A stretch of 64,000 bases of DNA from Myxocyprinus asiaticus. Taxonomy: Eukaryota; Chordata; Actinopteri; Cypriniformes; Catostomidae. The notes beneath the pieces were generated by a model. It worked only from the letters and a program-made list of their open reading frames with translations. It ran no database searches and was not told the DNA's origin. This document shows positions 27,353 to 35,930 of this stretch, one piece after another; the stretch's first letter is position 1, and each line of letters starts with the position of its first letter. The position numbers were made by a program, and so were the translations under genes. The stretch spans positions 15,239,001 through 15,303,000 of the forward strand of contig NC_059393.1 of assembly GCF_019703515.2 (NCBI RefSeq), given 5' to 3'.

Positions 27353-30300
27353 TACCGATCAAAAGTTTTGAAACACTTACTCATTCTTTATTATAATTTT
27401 TTTTCACATTTTAGAATAATAGTAAATTCATCAAAACTATGGAATAACATGAATGGAACTAAGGGATTATCTTGTGACTAAACAAAATCCAAAATAAATC
27501 AAAACTGTGTTATATTTTAGCATCTTCAAAGTACTCACCCTTTGCCTAGAATTTACAGACATGAACTCTTGACATTTTCTCAACCAACTTCTTGAGGTAT
27601 CACCCTGGGATGCTTTTTAAACAGTATTGAAGGAGTTCCCATCTATGTTGGGCACTTATTGGCTGCTTTTCTTTATTATTTGGTCCAAGTCATCAATTTC
27701 AAAAACATTTTCTTTTTTTTTTATTACATTTTAGTTTTATAATGAAATAAATTAATATGGTGGCACAATTATATTTTTGTCAACAAAAATAATTTCAAAC
27801 ATTTAAGCATACACCTTCAAATCATAAGCTTTTTAAGATCATGAGAAACATTTCGGTCAAGTGTTTCAAAACTTTTGACCGGTAGTGTATATATTAGTTT
27901 ATTTTTATTTTTTTGCTTCCTGTCTGATCAAGGCGTTTGTCACCACTAGATCCAAACTGACTTGAGCCAAAATCATTACTATGAGTGAGGATGTATTGTT
28001 TTTTGAGCCAATGGTTGGAATACAGAAGATGTCTAAAGGGGAAAAGCTGGGCATGTGGGAGTTAAGTCAGACTCAAACATACTGGTGAACCCAGTTAAAC
28101 GATGAATGAAGATGGAGGCACTGGAGCTGTACACTACTAATTGCAACATTTCATCCATTCATGACACCAAAATTGGCCTTTGGAAACAGAAGAGATTATT
28201 TAAATGAAGGCACTTTTGTACCGCCACTCTCAGAATGTGTGTGTGTCAAGTTGTGTGTTTTTCACTTTCCCTGTGTCAGAAACACCTGGCGAGAGAGGTT
28301 TTTTTTTAATTTTTTATTTTTTTAAAAGTATTTTCTCACTATACTCTGGACGACTGTCCATCGGAAGGATTAAAAAAGGCTGGATTTTTAGGACTTTCTT
28401 TTTTCCTGGCACCAAAATCTTCAAGAGGCCCCCACAGGCTGAATGTAAGCAACATTCCCAGACTTTCCAGAAGTATCTGGGCTCGCTTAGCACCCAAACT
28501 GTCTCATACAGACCAGGATCTTCACTACACTTTCTATACAAAGGCTCCTTAGTAAAAGTACACACCCTCTCTCACTCAATCCTTTTCACATTTGAGGCAA
28601 GCAAGAATGGTCTCATCTCATTTTTATACTTTTTGATGACTATCAAGGTAATCCTTTAATCCCTTTTCCAAAATCTGCTGTCTGTAAATCAGAGACATGC
28701 TCTTACTATGTCATAAGCCACTTCAGTGGTTATTTTAATCATATATATTTTTTTAATTTCTTCAAAATTGTCATAAAAAATTTAAGAGCACAGTTGATAT
28801 GATGCTCCAGTGATGAATATGACATTATGTGACTCATTTTAACCTCACATGATTCTATGGGGGTTTATGTGCCAGCATTCAGTTCTGCACAATCTCTCCT
28901 CTGTGACTTCTAGGCGTTATGAACTGACAGTCTCTCTTTTTGAAATAAGTTTTAAATAATTCCACAATATATTCAGAACGGGTGGATGATTTTCTTCCCA
29001 TGACTTGGGTCCAAGCTCAACACACCTATGAAATCACAGCAAAGGGAAAATGGTTACATCTAAAGTGAGATGCAGAAAAGTGAGGGGAAACTTGGTAAAC
29101 ATGACACAACTCTTGTAAATAAAGCTGAAATGGAAGGAGAGCGAAAGAAAATGGGATACACAGGAAAAGGCCTGGCAAACTGCAAAGTGGCCATATTTTA
29201 ACAAAAGTGACTTTTCTGATTATGCCTGTCGCATGACTTTATTTCCTTAAGAGCAGTGTTGTTGCTTGGACTCAAGTCAAGCATTTGATGTCCTCAACCA
29301 CATACGCCCTAGACTTCAACAGTGTTCTTTTTAAAGCCACATTTTTGAGGAAAAAAGAGCTAAGCTGGTTGTGTCTGCCAGCAATATTTCAGAAGTACGT
29401 GAATAGTGAAAGAAAACAACCAAGCAAAATCTTACAATGCATGAACAGAAAATATTGGGTTAAGATATTCTATTTTCTCACTAACCCACTTTAGGAGGTT
29501 GATAAGGTATGGACTACAACTACATACAGTCTTTATTTTTTTTTAATGCTAATTATCTGAACAATGACCTTTGACTTGGGAAAGTTACTATCTTTACCTT
29601 TGATGTCTGATTCACATTTTTATAGCTTTTCTCCCTACTCATAATTTCTTGTGCATGCACTTTAGAGGAAACTATAAATCGTTTTTAGTTTTACTACGAA
29701 TTTAAGCAACCTGGTCTCATAGTGAAATTCGTGACTCTGTGTACATTTTTTCAAAACTTGTTGTACGTGTCTCTCCAGGTAGAATTTCCTGCAGTTTCCA
29801 GGTGAAATTAACAATTGAGGCACTACAACAACTGTGTGTTTTATTCACTTTCACTCAAATCATGACTTTAATGGCTGATTATGACTTTATAAATACTTAT
29901 TTTGCTTTCAGACCCTGCTATTTTATGATATTGACACACTTTTACTCTAACGCATCTTTTGAAAAACAATACATTTTAATGCTTGTATTACAGACCCACC
30001 TACATATATATATATATATACACTTATTCCAACATGATTAGCTTGTGCAGTAGCTCACGTGACAGGGTGTAGGAGTCAGAGGCTCATGGTTCAAGATCAG
30101 CCATGAACTCAAGCTGACATGTGACATGACAAAGTCATATGGTACAAGAAATGATGTGGTTGGTTTAGAGGATGCGATTTCTAATTTTGCTTCTGCATTT
30201 TAAAACACCATTTGTTAGGTTTAGGCATTGATAAAGTAAGGATGTCTTTTTTCACTTCTCATAGATATTTTAAAACACTAATGGTTTGGTTTAGGCATTG

Positions 30301-33300
30301 ATATGGTAAAGATGTATTTTTAAACGTCTCATTTATTTTTTAAAACACTATTGGTTAGGTTCAGGCAAAAGTTTTACATTATGGAGTTATGTTTTAAAAA
30401 CATCCATTTATAATTCACCTTAAATAATCGTCTGAATACGACTCAATCTTACTCACTTTTGGCACCCCTAGATGGACATTTCACTAGAAAACTGCAGCCA
30501 AACGTGTTATACAGCACGTACATTTTTAATTGCAAAAATGTTGTCATGTTCCTGTAAATTTCATGAGATCAGGCTGAATTTAAGCGTAAGCCTAGTTCTA
30601 GCCGGAAGACTCACAGCGATACATTGGCACGCCATTAACTTATTTACCTTTTTCGCCAATCACATTTTAAAGGTCTTCTAACAGCCTGTCTCTTTGCTGT
30701 TTCTCTTTGCTGTGGGGGGTTGGCTCCTCGCCCCTGCCGCCTATCTTTCAGCAGGATCTAACGGTTCAAGTAGAAATCTCATTGGACCGTTTCACAGGGC
30801 TTATGGCAAAGGAGCATTAAATACATTTGTTTACATTATTATTTAATCAAATAAAAATCATGTCAATTTATTTAAGTTTACAAGTTTTTCTGATAGAAAT
30901 GTATTTGTTCCTTGTTCAAAATGTTACAATTACAATTGCCAGTTTTATATAGTTGATTTGTTGGGAGTTAAGTTTGTTTAGATTTTAGCAGGGTGTTAAA
31001 ATGGACGCTTATGAGAACCTAATGTTGTTGGATTTGTCAAAGTTTGCGAGTTTCGCAGCATTGTGTCTAAATAAAAGAGTTTGGAAAAAAAAAAAAATGT
31101 CCTGGCTCATGTCTATAAGTTTGCAAATTTCACAAGTGCAAGCATCTGTATATTAATCATTACTTTTAGTGTTATGTATCTAAATATTTGGTACTTTTTG
31201 TATCTGGATGGACAAAGTCAACACCGTGTTCAATATCTCAACAGTGCTGGAAAGCATCTGCCAGTAGACACCATGTGGGTACCGATTAAGGATACTGTAA
31301 GACTGGTATCATACATTTTATATATTAGTATCAACTTGGCACCGATTCCTTTTATCAAGATTATTAAAACAGTCTGGACTTTACTAAAAACATTTGGGCC
31401 TTAAGCCCTGGTAGTCACCCTCTAGTAGTCTCCACTACTAGTATTCTCCCTACCAACTCCTCAAGTTCATTGGCTTCCCCTTTAATGTTTCAGACAAACC
31501 TTTAGAACCTTTTGTTTTACTGGACCAGGGCCTGGTTGCAAGAAACCCCTTAAGTTAAGAAAACCCTTAATTATAATTGTAAGTGTATTGTCACTGAGGG
31601 TCTTCTTAACTTAAATGGATTAGCTGCAGTATATTACAGTCAAAACAGCTTGTCTAGTTTACATTAGACATCCATGAGCTGTGAATGATAAAAATCTTAT
31701 TGCAGTTGATTGGCATCAATCTAATTTGAATCCTGAAACCTCAAAATGCTGAGTTCCATTTAGAACCTAGACAAAAACCAGTTTCAGGAATTAGAGCCAG
31801 AGCTTTCAAAGCTAGTTTGTGGACGGTAAAGCTTTGAAACCATTTGCACAATTATGCAAGCCATTTCCTCCAGGTCAGGGTGCTTAATTTTGTCCTGGCT
31901 CACGCAGTGCCATGTAAAATCAGCATGTCAACAAATGAAACATGGGCTAAAAACAGCATGTTTTAACGATTGCTCGTTTACTGGTTTACAACTTTCCAAA
32001 GAAGTTTTCAGCAAGAAGACGAGAGGATTATTATTGATTCACACTGTCAAATGTATTGGTAATGTTTACCACTCCATGCAGTGATGAAGTACTGACACAA
32101 ATGCTGTTCAACCGAATCTCCAATCACACTTCTATTTTCACCTCTGCATCCATTCTCCTCTCAAACTCTCCTCCAGTCCTTCGCATTGAAGTCCATCTCT
32201 TCTCTCAGCTGTTCCAGTCCGCAGTTCACTGGGACTGATACAATATTTTCCTACTTCAATTAGCCAAGGGCCCGTTGACTAATTCCAACTGTTTTTGCAC
32301 CTGAGAGTTTGGGAGGGAGAGTTGGAAAAAGTGAGAAGGAGAGTCAGTGCGGGGTTGTTTGGGCAACGCAGCAGTGTTGACGGACACTGAGGGCTATGCA
32401 GAGGACAAGGTGGATAGCAGCAAAGAAATACAAAGAAGATCAATGCACGTGAGAAGTTGCTGGAAAAAAATAATGTTGAGGAATTTAGTTTTAAAAGCTA
32501 TAAGAAGGATAGGTGTAACAATTCTTTAAGGGGTTTTGTATTCAAGGGCTTAAAAGGAACCTATTTTTGTACACAAGGTTCTAAATCTAAATCTATAAAT
32601 AGTTCTGTTTCTGATTGCTGAACATAATCATGATACCTGTATTTTATTGCCTTACATAATATTAAATTAATTTTAAATTATAACTCCAAATAAATTATAA
32701 TATAGTTTAAAATTTTTTAAAGGAAATCAAAAATAACCTTTATTACGTGACTTTGGAAGGTAATACCAGGAAATGTTAATAAATTTAGCGAGACCAGTAA
32801 ATGCATGATATCTTGCTGAGAAGGGGACCCTCATTGCTGAAAAGGAACTTAATTCAGGGGCAGGAAATGAGAGGATGGCAAGTGAATGTAAAAGCAAATT
32901 GCCTCTGAGGACTGCACAATTTCTAAGCTGATCTGTCACTGCCTTGGCAAGCAGAACCTCATGAACAAATGTCTTGCAAGTTAAAATCTCACAGTGGCAG
33001 TGCAGTTAAACCATCTTGTCCAGAAAAAAGTGTGCCTCATTCTTTTTGGCAATAACAAATATACATACAACAAGGTCAACCCACTGTTACCTTTATGACC
33101 CAGACCACTTAAAACCCAAATTGAAACTAACAAAAATTACTGAGCATGTTACAGTACATGCACATCTTACACCACTTATGCTAAATAAGACGACAACATG
33201 TGTATTAATGTAACAACCTTAAACAGTTTCCCTTAACAGGCTAAGGTCTTAAACAGTTTAATCAAAAAACAAACAGCACATAGATTTTTGCCCATTAACC

Positions 33301-34619
33301 AGATTTCGTGTTGCATGTAAACACCTATACCAGTGTTTTACCTGCTTATCGAATGTGCGCAAGTGTTGTGCATATTACATTTTGATGTAAAATAATCATA
33401 AGATTATAATCTTATGTAAACTTGCTTTTATTGTGTTGTCAGATTTTTGGAATAAGATGCTACTGGTAGTTATTAGCATGTGCATGTAAACGCACTCAAT
33501 GTTGAACCCTGACAAAGGATAAAGCTCCAGCTGGAAAAGTAGAAAGATAATGGAAGCACACTAGGAGGTTGCATTACACAGGATTCTGGGGGCAATGATT
33601 TGTAAGAAACATGGGAGCTTCCTGATGACAGGCACATGTGGGTGATTTATCACTGCAGGCTTTGTAGAGAACAAATGCACCTGTTATTTGAAGATGTTCT
33701 CCCGAACATTTGAGTTGGCTAAATGACTGTTCTAGCCATCTTTGGAGTTTTTCAGCAGAACTAAAATATTAAAGTACATTGTCAAAGTACTGTATATACA
33801 GAAAGTATTAAGATCCTAAGCAAATACATTGAATTCACTGTGATCTTGCAGGAAAATTTGAGACCAAACTTAATTGCAAACTAAATACAAAGCTGTTGTT
33901 AAGTTTTATATTTAAAAATTAATGCTTGCTGTTCAGTTTTGACAAGTTAATTCCTTGCCTGTAAAACGAATAACTTATTCCAAAGCACAGCATTTCCAAG
34001 CTGCTCATAGTGTCTTTCTGAAATATACTTTTTTTAAATTTGTATTCAGTATAACAGTCTTACCTAGCAACACCTTTGTACTCACAACAAAAAGTCTGAC
34101 CTAACAAGCAGAGATATAGGAATCCCGAATAATAAAATACCCATAAAAAAGCTAAATGATAAGAGAGCCAATGGAAGATCATAAAAACGAAGTCTATGAC
34201 ATAATGAGCTCCCACGCCCTTTCAGCAGGGACACAGAAATGACAACAAACACAAGGCAACTACTCACTGTCAGCGTAGTTCTTCCGACGGGTGCCATCCA
34301 CCTTGCCCGTTTTGTCAATGCAGAGAAAGAATTTGTTGGCGGAGTAGAGGCGTCGCAGGCGGACGTCACCCTCTAGGTGGTTATAGCTGCGCGTGTGCCG
34401 CTCCAGAGTCCACGAGCAGTTCGTACCCCGTGCCAGTGCATGAAGCGTGTCATGCCCCACTGCAGGTGGGCAACCTCCAAGAGCAGAGCAAGCCAGAAAT
34501 ATCAGAGACAGGCATGCCAGGGAAAAAGGATTAGAAAGAATTTGCAGCCCAGGGAGGGCTGAGCCAGTTAATGCGAGGTTAGAGTAGAGACCAGCGGTGG
34601 TGGGTGTCCATTCGCACAT
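6066..34619 (-). CDS. fgf22: Fibroblast growth factor 22, whole gene span (3 coding exons)
   Basis: Joining 34619-34268, 9234-9131 and 6260-6066 gives an open frame of 216 codons plus TAG. Both introns have GT/AG ends, and exon 2 is 104 nt. The protein is a secreted heparin-binding growth factor of the FGF7/10/22 subfamily, which in vertebrates signals through FGFR2b/FGFR1b. Visible parts are a hydrophobic segment at about residues 33-50, an N-glycosylation sequon NCS at 67, and the core opening [11 protein letters not shown] (77-87). [12 protein letters not shown] follows at 163-174, with a basic heparin-type tail [14 protein letters not shown] (192-205). Human FGF22 is 170 residues, so this protein has a longer N-terminus. 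Divergent polrmt lies 15 kb away, as in human 19p13.3, which favours fgf22 over an fgf10 copy. Intron 1 is 25,033 bp and intron 2 is 2,870 bp; both are full of repeats. No frameshift or stop is seen. Confidence 0.9.
6540..6996. mobile_element. Family A non-autonomous hAT-like element, short copy
   Basis: It runs from GAACCTGGTCTCAT to ATGAGATCAGGCTG, the inverted ends of family A. Flanks are GTTTTGTC (6532-6539) and GTTTTGCC (6997-7004), an 8-bp target duplication with one mismatch. It lies in fgf22 intron 2. The tRNA-like and tandem-repeat parts found in longer copies are absent, so this is an internal-deletion form. Confidence 0.8.
7043..7378. mobile_element. TTAA-flanked MITE
   Basis: The terminal inverted repeats AGCTGAAGTATGTAAC and TTACATACTTCGACT are bounded by TTAA at 7039-7042 and 7379-7382. 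No coding capacity. TTAA duplications suggest a piggyBac- or Kolobok-type transposase in trans. Confidence 0.75.
7383..9130. other. fgf22 intron 2 remainder
   Basis: No gene seen. It contains a 21-base T run at 7821-7841 and a perfect 19-bp tandem duplication at 8042-8080 (GATTAGTGAGATATATTCT twice). The rest is unremarkable. Confidence 0.5.
9131..9234 (-). CDS. fgf22: fgf22 coding exon 2
   Basis: This exon is 104 nt, the usual length of the middle exon in the FGF7/10/22 group. A pyrimidine-rich acceptor ending in TTCTTCAG lies at 9252-9235. The exon completes Ser118 and continues [20 protein letters not shown] and then [14 protein letters not shown], ending in phase 0 at the donor GTAGGT. 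The pattern EIRSV-VGVV-IK-V-S-YLAM-KKG-L-GS is diagnostic of FGF core strands. It is too short to stand out as a long open frame and was found by reading the splice sites. Confidence 0.9.
9235..10405. other. fgf22 intron 1, proximal part
   Basis: Intronic sequence beside exon 2 with a good polypyrimidine acceptor tract. No coding or repeat structure was recognised. Confidence 0.4.
10406..10722 (-). mobile_element. Probable solo LTR
   Basis: Read on the minus strand it starts TGTGGGGATTGG and ends GAACTGTTACA, with AGTAATAAAATACTC as a possible polyadenylation signal near its 3' end. TG...CA ends and about 317 bp fit a solo LTR. I could not confirm a 4-6 bp target duplication, so the borders are tentative. 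Confidence 0.5.
10723..14740. other. fgf22 intron 1 stretch, mostly unassigned
   Basis: No gene seen. It has an AAT trinucleotide tract at about 11668-11691 and a short run of CTAAACCTAACC-type sequence near 10935-10960. Near 14150-14270 is a probable transposon remnant (ACGTAGCCTACACCATAGGT, a motif common in fish MITEs by recollection). Confidence 0.4.
14741..14941 (+). repeat. Family C MITE copy, left end missing
   Basis: It shares ACAGAAATTTC-TCATCAGCAC, GTACTGTCCGTGTGCAGCCC, CTGCACATGCGCCTG and AGAGTATCACAGAGCAGTC with 16999-17246, so the two are copies of one family. Confidence 0.7.
14942..16998. other. fgf22 intron 1 stretch, unassigned
   Basis: I see no coding pattern, RNA gene or paired transposon ends here. 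Confidence 0.35.
16999..17246 (+). mobile_element. Family C MITE, nearly complete
   Basis: The ends TGAGGCCAAAGTATACTTC and GAGTATACTTTGAAGG are imperfect inverted repeats. The body matches 14741-14941 and, inverted, the two halves at 40805-40841 and 43206-43327. No coding capacity. Confidence 0.65.
17247..19435. other. fgf22 intron 1 stretch, unassigned
   Basis: No gene or transposon structure recognised. Several reading frames of 60-110 codons occur but none has family features. Confidence 0.35.
19436..19464 (+). repeat. Solitary Tc1-type terminal repeat
   Basis: ACAGTTGTGCTCATAAGTTT closely matches the Tc1 terminal repeat at 2402-2421. No inverted partner is found nearby, so this is an orphan end. 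Confidence 0.5.
19558..19998. mobile_element. Family A element, left half with tRNA-like module, cut by a hAT insertion
   Basis: It begins near ATAGTCTCATAAAATC and follows family A order: CACTAGAGGTGCAACAAC, AATGCTATTTTATGACATC, then the tRNA-like GCGGTAGCTCAACCTTTAGA near 19875. It stops where the element starting TAGGGCTGCAAC begins at 19999. The matching right end is not recognised past 21,803. Confidence 0.65.
19999..21802. mobile_element. Non-autonomous hAT-like element hosting a SINE
   Basis: The left end is TAGGGCTGCAACTAAC and the right end ATTTCAACCCTA. Flanks GTAGAGTG (19991-19998) and GTAGGGAG (21803-21810) match at 6 of 8 positions, as expected for an aged 8-bp hAT duplication. 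No transposase is recognised. The SINE at 20381-20763 sits inside it. Confidence 0.65.
20381..20763 (-). mobile_element. tRNA-derived SINE with perfect 15-bp target duplication
   Basis: Read on the minus strand, a tRNA-like head (GGCCTGGGTAGCTCAGCAAG as box A, AGTTCAAATCC as box B) leads into a body ending in a run that is poly-T on the plus strand. The 15-bp sequence AAGAGAATGTATCTT occurs at 20366-20380 and 20764-20778, a clean retroposition scar. Confidence 0.9.
21811..25866. other. fgf22 intron 1 stretch, unassigned
   Basis: No coding or repeat structure recognised over about 4 kb, apart from ordinary AT-rich sequence. A clean stretch this long in such a repeat-rich intron could include conserved regulatory DNA, but I cannot show that. 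Confidence 0.3.
25867..26996. mobile_element. Family A element with expanded minisatellite
   Basis: It starts CAGCCTGATCTCATGAAC and ends near CTATGAGACTCGGT, the inverted family A ends (right end mutated). Shared internal motifs include AATGTCCAATGGGAGGCGCC and CACCTGGAAACTG. About 590 bp of its length is a 74-bp tandem array. The tRNA-like module is missing. No target duplication was confirmed. Confidence 0.7.
26041..26620 (+). repeat. 74-bp minisatellite, about 7.6 copies
   Basis: The string CCTAACCA recurs at 26069, 26143, 26217, 26291, 26365, 26439, 26513 and 26587, exactly 74 bp apart each time. The unit contains CCTAAACCTAACCAATAGT, CCTAAAAGCAAATGAGAGGT and CAGACAACATTACCC. Variants alternate between neighbouring units. 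Confidence 0.97.
27297..27347 (+). repeat. (TA)n microsatellite
   Basis: About 24 TA units directly abut the Tc1-type element starting at 27350, consistent with TA target choice. Confidence 0.95.
27350..27887 (-). mobile_element. Tc1-like deletion derivative
   Basis: The ends CACTACCGATCAAAAGTTTT and AACTTTTGACCGGTAGTG are inverted repeats with TA beside them. Minus-strand reading shows C-terminal transposase remains ([18 protein letters not shown]) with stops nearby. The N-terminal and most catalytic parts are gone: 538 bp against roughly 1.6 kb for the full type. Confidence 0.85.
27888..29706. other. fgf22 intron 1 stretch, unassigned
   Basis: A 151-codon open frame at 28204-28659 has poly-T-encoded phenylalanine runs and no family features, so I do not treat it as a gene. 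Nothing else is recognised. Confidence 0.35.
29707..30576. mobile_element. Family A element, best-preserved copy
   Basis: It runs from CAACCTGGTCTCATAG to ATGAGATCAGGCTG. AATTTAAG flanks both sides (29699-29706 and 30577-30584), a perfect 8-bp target duplication. Inside are a short AT tract (about 30003-30021), a tRNA-like module (TAGCTCACGTGACAGG near 30051, GGTTCAAGATC near 30088) and about three tandem units of 70 bp (30200-30360). No transposase frame is present. Confidence 0.88.
30040..30100 (+). other. tRNA-like module inside family A
   Basis: GTGCAGTAGCTCACGTGACA resembles a tRNA D-arm with box A, and GGTTCAAGATC resembles box B. Comparable sequence occurs on the minus strand near 62500-62420 (CAGTAGCTCACCTGATAG, AGTTCAAGACC) and at 19875-19925. 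It is too diverged to be a working tRNA gene. Confidence 0.5.
30585..34267. other. fgf22 intron 1, distal part
   Basis: No gene or clear transposon ends seen. A perfect 20-bp palindrome lies at 33397-33416. Sequence around 33290-33500 (GCATGTAAACGCACTCA) resembles motifs near 36690-37190, probably fragments of one old transposon family. Confidence 0.35.
34268..34619 (-). CDS. fgf22: fgf22 coding exon 1
   Basis: This exon encodes residues 1-117 plus the first base of codon 118. The ATG at 34619-34617 is the only in-frame methionine before the hydrophobic stretch, so I start there. It begins [10 protein letters not shown] and carries [18 protein letters not shown] as the probable signal or anchor segment. 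Next come the sequon N67-C-S and the first FGF core strands ([32 protein letters not shown]). The donor is a perfect GTGAGT (34267-34262) directly after GAC-A. About 32 residues precede the hydrophobic segment, which is long for a classical signal peptide. FGF10-class proteins also start with a tryptophan-containing n-region, so the start is plausible but not proven. Confidence 0.88.
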
Positions 34620-35830
34620 GGTGGGTCAGACTCCCAAAGTGCACCTTGCACAAATAGTTGGCATGATGCTGGTCTTCGTTGGGCACTCTGCCTCACATGG
34701 ACCCTCTCAGCAGTAACATTGGAAGAGGGTATAACAGATCCTTTTACCAGGAACCATTCAAATGAATAAAGCCAGTGAGTAGTTTCTCTTTGGTCTTGTA
34801 ACCAGCTGTCTGTGTTTACTGCTGCCAGTCTTGCTCTTCAGAATGATGAGTTATAACCTTGCAATTCCATTCCAAAGAAACGTCTTGATCTCCTCAGATT
34901 TTCCTGGTGCGTTCAGGACACTCAGTCAAACTTGACTGAGCCTTGGGAGCCTGTGTCCTGTGTGATGGCTGCACCTTGCAGGGCTCTGTCTTCTCATCCA
35001 GGGGCAGAGCAAGGTGAAATGTGAAGCTGTCTGACCCTGTCTGCCTGTGAATGAACTGAGTTTGAGAATTAGTGTGTGTGTGAGTGAGAGAAAGTGAGAC
35101 TACAGAGGGAAAAAGAGAGGGAGAGGATAAGATTGAGGTGGCAGGGAGAGAAAACCTGACGAACTGAACGAGGCAGTAAAGCTGTAAATGGGTCTTTCCC
35201 TCTCTCACTCTCTGTGCATTGCTGTCTGCTTGCTTGCTTTGGTGGGGTGGCTCAGTTCTTTCCTGCATTTTATTCAGGGCAGGGCTTGCATCCAGGGGAC
35301 AGGAGATGGGTGGGGCCTGGATTATTCATAATCACTTCTAATAAATATCACTCTCAATATTGCTTCTTTTTTCTGTACTGTCCTTAACCTTAGGAAGATG
35401 ATCATCCTCAGAAGTGCCAGTGTCAGGAATTAGATGCATGAATACTGAACCTACACGAGCCACGTCATTTTAATTTCCTGTCTTTATTTTGGCAGGCAAG
35501 CCAAAATAAACGAGGGTTGCAATCACACGTGATCTACAGTACTGAAGTTGGGTCCGTTGAAGTCCGTGGTTATTTATCAAGTAAATGACAGATGATAAAT
35601 CTGCTGAATTTAAAAAGCATGGAACTGACATTAGGGAATTTTCAACCACTTTAAAAATGGATATATTTGAGCAGCAAATATAAGCAATAGCGATACAGCT
35701 GTCTCTATGGCCTGTAATGACACTTTCATGTTGGCACTCCCAGTCCACATTTTTGAGTCAGCTTCTGACCTGGTAAATATGACTCTTAAAATATTATTCA
35801 TGAACAGCTGTAAGTCTAAAAAGCGAAACA
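34620..35830. promoter_or_regulatory. fgf22 5' flank (promoter region, not resolved)
   Basis: Sequence directly upstream of the fgf22 start codon on the minus strand. It is less AT-rich than its surroundings up to about 35,300. I could not pick out a convincing TATA box, CpG island or transcription start. Confidence 0.3.
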
Positions 35831-35930
35831 TTTTCCAAAAGAACACAAAGTCATATGGGTTTGGAATGTCTTAAGGGTAAGTAAATGGTGACAGAAGGTA
35901 AATTTTTGAGTGAACTGTCCCTTTAAAAGG
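35831..35930 (+). repeat. Family B MITE, right-end fragment
   Basis: GGTAAGTAAATGGTGACAG and GTGAACTGTCCCTTTAA match the right end of the TTAA-flanked family B copies at 40800, 47490 and 53187. Confidence 0.55.

Noticed and set aside
28204..28659. 151-codon open frame in fgf22 intron 1
   Set aside because: Its length depends on T-rich tracts giving phenylalanine runs. It has no domain pattern, no splice context and overlaps an equally open minus-strand frame.
6066..34619. fgf10b as the identity of the growth factor
   Set aside because: Motifs alone allow FGF10 or FGF22, but the divergent polrmt neighbour and the shorter exon 3 tail favour fgf22. A phylogeny would settle it.
34894..35268. 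124-codon minus-strand frame upstream of fgf22
   Set aside because: Low-complexity Ser/Thr/His content from CA/GA-rich sequence, with no family resemblance. It could be 5' untranslated sequence of fgf22, but nothing shows that.
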